Assembly (NCBI GenBank): GCA_963921425.1
Contig: OY992840.1
Span: forward strand, 19,446,621 to 19,510,620
Length of the DNA: 64,000 nucleotides
From: Dryas octopetala
Lineage: Eukaryota > Streptophyta > Magnoliopsida > Rosales > Rosaceae
Direction of reading: 5' to 3'
Below the pieces are notes generated by a model that had not been told where the DNA came from, ran no database searches, and was given only the letters and a program-made list of their open reading frames with translations. Positions 33,301 to 42,020 of the stretch are shown here, piece after piece (position 1 is the first letter of the stretch; the number at the start of each line of letters is the position of its first letter). The position numbers and the translations under genes are program-made.

Positions 33301-36300
33301 AAACCAAAATTATCGAAACATATGAATATAACTTAATCAGGTATCACCATGCAATCATGCAATGACATGAAGATTTTTGTTTTGTTTGACCTTGTTTTTT
33401 TTTTACATATAAGAATGATTGAAGTGCAAAGAATTTGTTGGGAACAATTGATAGGAACAGACCAATTAAAATGGTTTAATCTATCTATGTAGATAAAAAA
33501 AAAGTACCTTTTGTGACGATATAAAGGTCTCCAATATCTTTTCACTGATGAACCTACCACAAAATGACCATGAAGATTAAATACAATATAAACTAAGCTG
33601 TGGGGAGGTGATATAATGTCATACAGGGGACACCCTTTTAGCCAAATGGTCAGTTGTGCGCAGATATAAAAATGAAAATAGATTCATAAATGGGAATGGT
33701 TTGAAAAATAGATAAACCATTGGTTCTCTCTAATAATGATACTGGAAAAAGAAAAGAAAAAAGTGACTTATTCATTCTTACCTTAACTGCCGTATGAACA
33801 ATTGGTATATTATGTCCCTACAAAAAAGTAAAACATACATTAGCAGAAGTATAAAGATAATAAAATACATACAGACGTCAGTGGCATGATCCAAAAGGCA
33901 GGTGTAAATTATAATTCGATATGTAAAGCAGCACAAAAGTGAGAAAGTGAATTTGATAGCGAAGATATTGCCTGGGTGCCATATGTTCTTTGTGAAAACA
34001 TTTAGTGTACTGATGAACCAAAAGAGACACAACCTCCAGAGTAACAGTTTTTCATCTAAAGGTTTGTCAATAAGTTCCAGCGAAAAGAAAAAAAAATTAT
34101 ACACTTATGATAGAAGCCGAAACACATTAAATGACTCTCATAGAAATGGACCAAACAATAACAACAAATTAAAATAAATGAACCACAGGAGGAATAGACA
34201 GAAAAAAAAAAATTTTGAAAGAAAGAAAATCATAAACAATGAAGAATGATATTTGAGAAAAGAAATGATAATTATAAATGATAAATAACCAAGATAAAAG
34301 AAAACAAATGATAAATAATGAAGATAAAAGAAAGCAAATAATTGTAAATTTCAAAAAATAGTAAAAGATAATGAAGGAAATCAAATAGACTAAATGCAGA
34401 GATGAAGAGAAACGCTGACTCTCATAGAAATGGACCAAACAATAACAACAAATTAAAATAAATGAACCACAGGAGGAATAGACAGAAAAAAAAAAAATTT
34501 TGAAAGAAAGAAAATCATGAACAATGAAGAATGATATTTGAGAAAAGAAATGATAATTATAAATGATAAATAACCAAGATAAAAGAAAACAAATGATAAA
34601 TAATGAAGATAAAAGAAAACAAATAATTGTAAATTTCAAAAAATAGTAAAAGATAATGAAGGAAATGAAATAGACTAAATGCAGAGATGAAGAGAAACGC
34701 TGACGATGTGGATGAAATGAAGTATATACATTTACTTTACTACATCTCTTGAACCTCTTAGCCCGTATACACCCAGTATATATTCATAAAACATAAATAA
34801 GATGATAGCGTATTATATGAACCATTAAATTCCCATATGAACAAAAGCTATGCATGTGGAGGTTTAGATAAAAATAAAGCGACAGAAAAACAGAACCAAA
34901 ATAAATCACACAATAGCACTCAACTCCACCGATATAACTGCATAGGAACAACATCAGTTAGCAAGATAAACAAAAACTGAGAACAAACAATCATGCAACA
35001 GAAACAAAATAAGTTAAAAAGAGAATTACCCAAGAGAATCGAAAACTTACAAACCCTTGAGAGGCAATCACATTAACCCAGAACAAATACAGAAAGCAAG
35101 GAAACATAAGCACACAAATAAAACAGAGCCACTGTAATGGAAATTAGACTTATCTCTTGAAGAACCAGCGAACGGACAGATTCACTCATCGCAATGACAA
35201 ACACAAATCAACGACGATCGCAACGCCAGATCAGGATGAAACAGTGATTATCTCCTCGGATGCAGAGCCTGCAACATTTCTTATCATCAATCACTGATTA
35301 TTAATTTTTTTTAAAAGAGGGAAATTTCTTTAAAAAACTTGTGGCAGACCTTACCTCCAACGTCAATCAACGACATGATAGTCTGAACTCATCACCCACC
35401 CCAGTCGCGCGACGACGAAATGCAAATCTCGTTAGCAAACGCCTCTCTCAAATGCATCGTTCATCCAGTCACAAAAGAATTGCACAGTTGGAAACCGACC
35501 AAACCCAGAAACCAAAAGCCAAATCGAGCAGAATTACCAAAAGGGGCAGGCCCAATTCGACAATTGCACAGGGGCAATCAGATAAAAAAATATAACAAAT
35601 GTGAGGCAACCATGAACAAATGGCAGCAATGGTAAAAAAAGGGAAAACCGAAGGCCAGAAATAACAAAAAATTGCAAAGACGAAAATAGGCCAAACTCAC
35701 CCTGAAAATTACAACCCCCACCAACAGACCAACAAAAACCCAAGGGCCAAATAGATTTTTCCGTCACACCCAGAAACCAAAAGGCAAACGGGGCAGAATT
35801 ACTAAAAGGGGCAGGGCCAATCCGATAATTGCACAGTGGCAATTAGATCAAAAAAAAAAAAAGATGTGAGAGAACCATGAACAAATGGCAGCATGGGTAA
35901 AAAAACGGAAAGTCGAAGGGCCGAAACTACGAAACCGCGAAAAGACGAAAAAAGACCAAACTGAGCCCGAAAATTACAACCCCCACCAACACAGCAAAAA
36001 AAACCCAAGGGCGAAAAAGAATTTTCCAGCTACAGTCTAGCTACAGTAAGCCTCATCTGCGCGTTTAGTATATATAGAATTTTTGTAATTCCTTCCAGAG
36101 GTGATTTCAGCATTATTTTTGGTTTCCTAAAAAGGGAGTGGTGCAGAACCTCACTTCAATTTATTTTACCTAATGCATGATTGCCTAATTGTAACATCTA
36201 ATTAAGCAAAATTGAGCAAGCTCCTAACTAAAACTCTAATGTTTTGATTTGGGTCATCACAGTTATCTTTCATATGTTAGGAAGAAAAAGAAGTGCATTT

Positions 36301-36913
36301 TCAGCCGTTCATGTATCTCACACACACACATGCCCGTTCACATTTGGGGCTTGCTTACATAAACACATGAATTATGTGTGTGTATGTGCGTGCCTTCACA
36401 TGCCTCATGCTACCTGTGAAGGACATTTCTAGAAGGTTTTATGCCATTGTCTTATTCCTCTTGTACTTGGCTAGATCTTCAACTGAAATGAGTAAGAACT
36501 AAGAACTTTTGTGTGCTTATAATCTGTCTTCAAAATGTTATAGGAATACAATTTTCTTAGTGAGTTCTGCTGCATTAGTAATTCAGCAAAGCTCTGTATG
36601 AAACCTGGGGACTTAAATCTTTGTAACACTCACGAATTCATGTCATCTTTTGCTGAGTCCTTACCAGGGCTTTGTCTATGTTAACATTGCACGTACATGA
36701 TCAAGCCACTTTCCACAAGTTCTCTCATCTTGCATTTGTCCGCATTTAGTGTAAAAACTAAACAATCTTGTTTCCTTATAGATTGATAGCTATGTGAAGA
36801 TATTTCCAAAAGTTGCACATGGTTGGACCGTGAGGTACAATGTTGAGGATGAAGCAGCTGCCGAGGAGGCTCATAACAACATGTTGGAGTGGTTTGCTAA
36901 GCATGCTAAGTGA
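15373..36913 (+). CDS. dienelactone hydrolase family protein (alpha/beta hydrolase)
   Basis: Exons 15373-15520, 15796-15817 (22 nt), 16413-16536, 16906-16996, 17288-17377, 17996-18096 and 36782-36913 give 235 residues in frame. Residues about 24-235 form one alpha/beta hydrolase fold. The catalytic triad of the DLH family is visible: nucleophile C126 in GFCWG, D172 in AEIDNYSP and H205 in VAHGWTVRY. The family hydrolyses dienelactones and related esters. Plant members (often named endo-1,3;1,4-beta-D-glucanase-like) are mostly cytosolic and poorly characterised, so the true substrate is unknown. There is no signal peptide. The LTR retrotransposon ends 121 bp upstream, probably within the promoter or 5' UTR, and the last intron holds a 17.8-kb antisense Helitron. 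All splice sites are GT-AG (the last donor is GAG|GTGCAA) and the coding sequence is intact. Whether the 18.7-kb intron is still spliced efficiently cannot be told. Confidence 0.88.
18254..18283 (-). other. Helitron 3' terminus: hairpin plus CTAG
   Basis: On the plus strand, CTAG (18254-18257) is followed 8 bases later by CCCGC (18266-18270), an 8-base loop and GCGGG (18279-18283). Read on the element strand this is a 5-bp GC stem just before the 3' end, the usual Helitron termination structure. Confidence 0.88.
18284..18806. other. Helitron 3' non-coding region
   Basis: AT-rich sequence between the stop codon of the RPA-like gene and the 3' hairpin. It is the likely 3' UTR and polyadenylation region of that gene. 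No frame of note. Confidence 0.5.
18807..25601 (-). CDS. RPA70-like single-stranded-DNA-binding protein of the Helitron
   Basis: Ten exons: 25601-25458, 22342-22069, 21649-21550, 21467-21343, 21250-21169, 21076-20944, 20836-20679, 20576-20082, 19954-19829 and 18915-18807. Together they give 581 residues with every junction GT-AG and in phase. The N-terminal OB fold starts MSLVPIRNLIPFEDNKKIRV. Middle OB segments include TLWSDAAKDFDHEAV and KKPVLSSTNATAIFLN, as in the DNA-binding domains of replication protein A. A C-terminal zinc-binding domain has the C-x2-C and C-x2-H pairs (ACPSC and ICPKH). The tail is Ser/Pro/Glu-rich with basic clusters. Plant Helitrons often carry such a gene, thought to bind single-stranded intermediates during rolling-circle transposition. 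It lies 125 bp after the RepHel stop in the same orientation. Intron 1 is unusually long (3115 bp). The exact last two exons are least certain. Confidence 0.85.
22343..25457 (-). other. 3.1-kb first intron of the RPA-like gene
   Basis: AT-rich with no coding frame. A cluster of near-repeats (TAATGGATATATAA with ATAATATG) lies at 22760-22925, an ATATATAC palindrome at 24736-24762, and a short direct duplication (GAATAACATAGACAATTGATA) at 25243-25293. No nested transposon ends were recognised. Confidence 0.6.
25726..30650 (-). CDS. Helitron RepHel: HUH rolling-circle endonuclease with PIF1-like helicase
   Basis: Three exons, 30650-30203, 30087-28705 and 28604-25726, give 1569 residues. ATG at 30650 is chosen because the longer frame upstream lacks an ATG. 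Introns of 115 and 100 bp have GT-AG ends. An N-terminal Ser-rich region precedes a zinc-finger-like segment (YKCIYCNALFW, then CCQ). The Helitron-like N domain follows (LPSSYTGSPRNM, FITFTCNVKWPEI). The Rep active site has the HUH motif PHCHLLVWL (H624, H626), formed across the second splice junction, and tyrosines in KYLFKYISKG (Y760, Y764). The SF1 helicase has Walker A GHGGTGKT (about 1107-1114), IIWDEAP (about 1187), LGGDFRQILPVI and a C-terminal INKSQGQSL motif. No stop or frameshift interrupts it, so it is likely functional. Confidence 0.92.
32617..32820. repeat. two diverged direct copies of about 102 bp
   Basis: AAAAAGCCATTGAATGATAG occurs at 32617 and again at 32719. Each copy continues through an AAATTTGAAAC..AAATAAATTAA segment to AGTAATTGAATTCCAG. 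Several substitutions separate the copies. Non-coding. Confidence 0.8.
34132..34703. repeat. two tandem copies of 284 bp, nearly identical
   Basis: TGACTCTCATAGAAATGGAC starts both copies (34132 and 34416). They remain almost identical to the junction phrase GAAACGCTGAC. The high identity suggests recent duplication within the Helitron. Confidence 0.9.
35504..36030. repeat. two diverged copies of about 265 bp next to the Helitron 5' end
   Basis: CCCAGAAACCAAAAG begins copies at 35504 and 35769. Shared blocks include AAAAGGGGCAGG, CCATGAACAAATGGCAGCA and AAAATTACAACCCCCACCAA. The second copy ends about 50 bp before the 5' terminus. Confidence 0.85.
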
Positions 36914-37039
36914 TTACAAACTTGTACCGTATTCTCATTCTGAGATGAGAACAATATGGACCATCAAATGCTTTATGTCTCAACTCTCAAATGGTTGAAT
37001 AATAACCATACTTCAATTTAACTTTAATATTTTATATTA
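36914..37039. other. 3' UTR of the hydrolase gene
   Basis: AT-rich DNA directly after the stop codon, ending at the MITE. Polyadenylation signals could not be fixed. Confidence 0.5.
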
Positions 37040-37424
37040 GAGGGCGGATCTATGACATCATATTTTTTACATAAATTTTGATACAAGTTTTTAATCGAGC
37101 CTATATCATATAGCATTTCAACGATTCAAACCGTCTATTTTTTAAGTCTCCATTAAAAGATTATCTTTACAAAAAATTTGGTAAATTGAAAACCATTTAC
37201 TTACAATGATTAAATGGTCAATAAAATAAACTCTTAAAATGTTGACCATTTAATTTTTGTAGGTAAATAATTTACGATTTATCTAATTTTTTACAAGAAT
37301 AATTTTTTAATGAAAATCTAAAAAATAAATAATTTAGATCGTTGAAATTCTATATAGAATAGGCTCCATTGAAAACTTGTATCAAAATTTGTGTCAAAAA
37401 TATAATGTCATAGATCCTTTTTTC
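37040..37424. mobile_element. MITE with long terminal inverted repeats, probably Mutator-like
   Basis: A 385-bp element whose two halves are inverted repeats over about 180 bp each. The left arm has GGATCTATGACATCATATTT and AAATTTTGATACAAGTTTTT. The right arm has the complements ending ATGTCATAGATCC. Flanks TTTATATTA (37031-37039) and TTTATGTTA (37425-37433) would be a 9-bp target duplication with one change. No coding capacity. Confidence 0.8.
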
Positions 37425-37433
37425 TTTATGTTA

Positions 37434-38458
37434 TAGCCAAACTGCAAAAAATTATCTTAAATTTGGGGTTTGTTACAAGACCATACTCGAAATTTAAAAG
37501 TTAACTTTAAGCTACTTCAACTAAAGGTTATTTCTAAGATACCTTCGTTAGGTTTTCTATCCATTTCCCCATGATGATGTGGCAAACCACGGGATGCCAA
37601 ATGACCTAAAAAAATGCCAACTGGCCTAACACTATACCATGTAATATAAAATAAATTAAAATTAAAAAACAAAAAACCAACCCAAAAAAATATTAATAAA
37701 CAACAAAATAATCAAACATCAAAAGCAACCCAGATCGTAACCCTCTCTCCCCCTTCCTTCTTCTTCGATCTTCTTTCCTTTCTTGTAGATGGGTGTTGCG
37801 TAGCTTAATGCACGTGGGAGCCTAATGCCACGTTTTGAAGATTCCTTGCTTGTTGCTGAAACCCCTTTTTCTCAAATCTCTTACTACCACCACTGTTTCG
37901 CGATCTGGAGTTGTTTGAGAGAGGGAGAGAGAGAGAGAGATTGTGATGTTCAGTGTTCACTAAGAAATTGTGATCCTATGAGAACATGTTTCAATGGGCT
38001 AGATGCATGAAGAACAGGCAGCGGGAAGGGGAACTGATCCATCGGATCAAGGAGTGATGGTAACCCCTTATCTCACAGAAAGTGTATCTATTTGTGCTTT
38101 CCTTAAATATTCTTCAGAAAAGCAGTGCATATTCTTTCCATATGCAGAGTAAAAGACAAATGTTCTCTGTTTTCAGATGTTCTGCGAGCTACCTCTTTTG
38201 CTATAGATAGTTTATACTGAACCAGGTAAACACACCCATTTGAACAATCTAACATAAACTGCAAAGTTAATCGCACATAGTTCAAATGATATTCCTGATG
38301 TGACCAACAAAGTCATATGAGAGCACAAATACAAGATGCTACCAAAGTCACAAAAAGGCTAGGACAAGCAAAAGGCAATGTTTGAAACACACCAAAATGA
38401 AGGCTCATCTAAAGGAACCCCTGAAACGTTACACCTACTTCTTTGGGCACTTCTCTTA
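37434..38458. other. intergenic
   Basis: AT-rich DNA, then a CT-rich stretch at 37740-37790, a short GA run near 37920-37940 and the presumed 3' UTR of the EF1B-gamma gene close to 38458. No coding frame of note. Confidence 0.5.
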
Positions 38459-41028
38459 TCACTTGAAGCATTTGGCATCCAATAAAGCTTCCCCCTCAAA
38501 AGGCTCATGATCTTCAATCATCTGATTGACACGCTCCTTTTGATCCTCATCAGTGATGTCAACCTTACGCCACTCATACAGTTCCATGTCATAGCACTCA
38601 TCCATGATGAACTTAGGAATTTCTTGCCCGCGGAAGAGCCACAAGCCCTTAACCTTGAAGGGAGGCCCAGAACCAATCACCAACATCTTCCCAAATGCAT
38701 ACTTACGAGCCAAATCCATCCGCTGCAAAAATCCACCCACCTTGTTCAAAGTCACAAATGAAACAGTATTTTCATCATTGTACTTGTAGTCGCAAAACCA
38801 AAGAGAGTAACCCTCTGGATCATACATGTCCCAGAATCCTGCAAAAGTGACAGGTAAGTATAAATATAAGTATAACCCTCTGGACCGTATAAGTATGCAG
38901 AACAAAAAAACCGAAAATGCAATTAACAAGAAATACAAGGATTTATGACAAATTAGAAACAAGATGTGCTTGAAAGCATAAATATTCAAAGCCAATCAGG
39001 AATCACCTTTAACAGCAACCTCACGGAAGTTGGTTTTTGTGTTTGAATAAAGTCGTTTCCATTCATCCAGAATCATCTTGCTAGGAGGCAAAAGATCAAG
39101 AGGATTCTTTGCCTTGGGCTTAGGTGCCTCTTCTTCCTCGGCGGCCTCTTCTACCTTAGGCTTTGCTGGTTCTTTCTTCACAGTCTCTTTCTTTGGCAGA
39201 TCCTTAGGTTTCACAGGTTCCTTTGACTGTGAAGGTGTCTTCGCTGACTGAACAGGTATAACAGATTCAGCTTGTTTCACCTCACCCAATATCTTGCGAA
39301 AATTTGGCTGATTAACCATGGTCCAAAAGTATCTCTCAACATGAGGAAACTCAGAGGTAAAACTTTTTGTCAATAACCGGCTAAATCCCAGAGTCAAATT
39401 GCATGTCATAATGATATCAGCCAACGTCACAGAATGCCCAACCAGGAATGTGTTGGAAGCGAGGTGAATGTTTAAAGCAGTTAGCGCTCTCTTCAATGTA
39501 GAAATTGCAGCTTCCTCGGCCTTTGTTCCAATAAAAAACGAAGGTGTCAATTACTTTTAAGTAAAAATGTAGATACATAAGGTAACAATGATATATAACA
39601 AATCTGGAAAACTAAATGGAGTAAATGCAGCAATGTCTAACCGGAGGAAGGTAAACAGCAAAACCAATGCGTGGTATTAACCATCGCAAAATATTAGCAT
39701 CGACCTCCAATGTTGCAAAATCAATCCATTGCTCCACACGGGCCTGTTAAAACCAATAAAATGACTGGGTAAAATCATAAGTATCTCAACAGGAAGTGGA
39801 TTACCAACATCGCAAATCATATCAGCATTCTATTGAAGATCCCTAGCACTAAAGATCTCTAGATGTATGTTTTAAATGCATTTAAATTCATGAATATTAA
39901 GCCTACAATCAGAATAAATGACCCAATTATACATCCAAAGTCACCTGACTATCTGTGCCAGTATATTTTTAACATCTCATAAACCCAACGAAAAGGTTAT
40001 TTTGATAGTAAACATAGAGAACTAATGAAGTCCAAAAATTGAATAATTGGAAACAATGCAAGATACCCAACATAACTTACATATTCAATTAAGGAAGAAC
40101 CAAAAAGAGGATTGTCCGCCTTCAAGCGAGTAACTGCAGCAAGTGAAAGCATATATTAAAATTCAATCTAACAACACTTTCTAGATATAAACCAAAAACT
40201 TAAAAAATCTAGCCTCACCATAGCGTGCAATGGCATTACTCTCAAAAACAGGACCATCAGGTGTTTCTAACACAGGAACCTACACATCAAAAGACCAGTT
40301 CACAAAACATACCAAGCATACATTTAATAAGTAGCACTTTTCTACAGGTGAGAAGAAATAATCCCACCTTGCCAATGGGGTTCATTTTGAGAAAGTTGGG
40401 AGTTTTGTTGGAGACACCCATCTCAAAATTCTTCACCAATTCAACTTGGACACCACTGTACTCAGCAGCAATAAGTGCCTTGAAACCATTTTTATTAGTG
40501 TTCCCCGCGTGCAGCACCTAAAAGTAAATAAAATTGCACACATAACTACATAGTACATATGCATATAAGATAACATTTACCAACATCACCCAATCAGTTT
40601 TGTGCTACTTCTGATGTTTTCAATGACAATAATTAGCATTTATCATAAACAATAAATATTCCAAAAAAAAATGTGGTGGTTACTTTACAAGTAATCATAT
40701 AAGTATATAACCATGTCTTGCACCAATTTGCCGAGGGTAAAAGTCATATAACCATACCATAGTCCATAGCAGTACAATTTCTTCATCAAATATAATGGGG
40801 GGGCATTATTAAGGTTCCAACTAGAAAATTAGATTAAAAAAATATAAAGAAGAAAAACCCAACAAAGAAAAAAAAATTCCACATTGAAACAATGTGATTT
40901 AACAATAGAGGCTATGCTCAATGTTTCACAAACAGATTACCAGAGCACATTGTAAAGTATAATGAAAATGGGTTGATAATAGCATAAAAAACGAAGACGC
41001 AGAGTGGGAAAACGCTTACCAAAGCCAT
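38459..41028 (-). CDS. elongation factor 1B subunit gamma (eEF1B-gamma)
   Basis: Seven exons: 41028-41020 (9 nt, encoding M-A-L), 40517-40368, 40279-40219, 40133-40081, 39743-39642, 39520-39007 and 38838-38459. They give 422 residues, the usual family length, all in phase. A GST-like N domain (about 1-80, with KMNPIGK and ESNAIARY) and GST C domain (about 90-215, with VGHSVTLADI) precede a Lys/Pro/Glu-rich linker. The conserved C-terminal EF1G domain (about 262-422) contains NPLDLLPPSKMILDEWKRLYS, trimmed here in quoting to its core NPLDLLPPSKMILDEWKR, and GFWDMYDPEGYSLW. It anchors the eEF1B guanine-exchange complex that recharges eEF1A in the cytosol. No disruption seen. The gene is probably constitutively expressed, as in other plants. 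Confidence 0.95.
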
Positions 41029-41472
41029 TGGGTCAACGATGATTGTCCACTCCTTGAAACCCTAGCCCTTGCAAAGAGAAAGAGACACAGAGAGAGAAAG
41101 CGAGGGCGAAATTGAGAACTGTGTTATTGAACTTATTGGGGATGGGTAGGGTTTGTGGAGGGAAATATATGGACGGTGATTGATTGATTGATTTTTAGGG
41201 TTTAAAACTTTTTTTGTTTTGTTTGTTTTTTAATAATGTTTGGATTTTGGAAATATATAAAATAAAAAATAAAAAGGTGCTCTCAGAATATGCGAGCCGT
41301 GATAGCAGTATAGCACATTGCATTATTTTCTTCTCACAAGTCACAACTCAAATTGAATTGTCTAAAATAACCTAAAAAAAAAACCATTAAAAAGCATGAA
41401 TTGATTGTAGGATCTGTTTATTTTATGAGGGTAAAAGTGTAAAATAAATCAAGTATTTGAACAAAAAAAAAG
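41029..41472. other. 5' UTR and promoter region of the EF1B-gamma gene
   Basis: A GA-rich stretch (41080-41105, AGAGAAAGAGACACAGAGAG) lies just upstream of the start codon on the plus strand, so the 5' UTR would be CT-rich, as in many plant translation-factor genes. The rest is AT-rich. Confidence 0.45.
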
Positions 41473-42020
41473 TGCTGCTTTATGCACACCCAATTTTCTC
41501 TGGCTACACACCCTCTCCATTTAATTTTTGAAATTATAAATTTAACCCAAATGAAAAAATCATAAAGGACAAATAAATAAATAAAAAGAACTGAAGGTGG
41601 ATCTCCGGCGCTCTCCTCCCCTCTCTCTTTCGCTCTTTCGCACCACCTCCTTTCTCTCTCCCCTTCCCTTTGTCTCTTCTCTGTCTTTCTCTCACCTATC
41701 TTCTCTCCTTTGTCTATCTCTCTTCGATCTGCTGTAGAGGCTGGCAACCTTGTCGGCACGAATTTGGAGGCTGACAAGGTCATCGGCCTCTACAGTGAAT
41801 CAAAAAGAGAGATAGACAAAGGAGATGAGAGGTAAGAGAAAAGCAGAGAAGAGAAAGAGAGAGAGAGAAGGAGAGAGACATAGGGAAGGAGATAATGGGA
41901 AGGGAGGCTGGCCAATCACTAGCAATAATGGCAGAAGGTTGACGGCTGGCGGGTTGTGGGAGTGTGCTTGGTTTTGTTGCATAATAAGAGTATTTTAAGA
42001 AATTTTTGGGGTGTGTATTA
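41473..42020. mobile_element. GA/CT-rich foldback element related to the one at 1080
   Basis: Begins AGTGCTGCTTTATGCACACC, matching with one change the right end of the element near 1628-1650 in reverse. The interior is CT-rich on the left and GA-rich on the right, folding around 41765: CTCCTTTGTCTATCTCTCTT (41705-41724) is exactly complementary to 41805-41824. The right end (GGGGTGTGTATTAAG) is less well conserved. No coding capacity. Confidence 0.5.

Larger units (their letters stand above)
18254..36078 (-). mobile_element. autonomous Helitron, about 17.8 kb, inserted in a host intron
   Basis: On the minus strand it starts TCTATATATACTAAACGCGC (right end, 36078) and ends with a GC-rich hairpin followed by CTAG (left end, 18254), the TC...CTRR structure of Helitrons without terminal inverted repeats. 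The left flank is A (18253). The right flank is AT, and Helitrons insert between A and T, so the right boundary is uncertain by one base. It encodes RepHel (25726-30650) and an RPA70-like protein (18807-25601), both on its coding strand and both uninterrupted when spliced. Around 5.4 kb of AT-rich, partly duplicated DNA forms its 5' part. I saw no captured host gene fragments. Intact genes and sharp ends suggest recent activity. Confidence 0.9.
30651..36078 (-). other. Helitron 5' non-coding region
   Basis: 5.4 kb upstream of RepHel. A possible 5' UTR exon ends near 30820 (splice-like CTTAC on the plus strand at about 30818). Most of the region is AT-rich with poly-A tracts. Three internal duplications (32617-32820, 34132-34703 and 35504-36030) are listed separately. 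The element's promoter should lie here, but no element was assigned. Confidence 0.6.

Noticed and set aside
34132..34703. CRISPR-like or satellite array
   Set aside because: Only two 284-bp copies without spacers, in a eukaryotic transposon.
30651..36078. Captured host gene fragments in the Helitron 5' arm
   Set aside because: No frame with a recognisable domain; the plus-strand frames near 35341-35635 lie in repeat copies and have no family.
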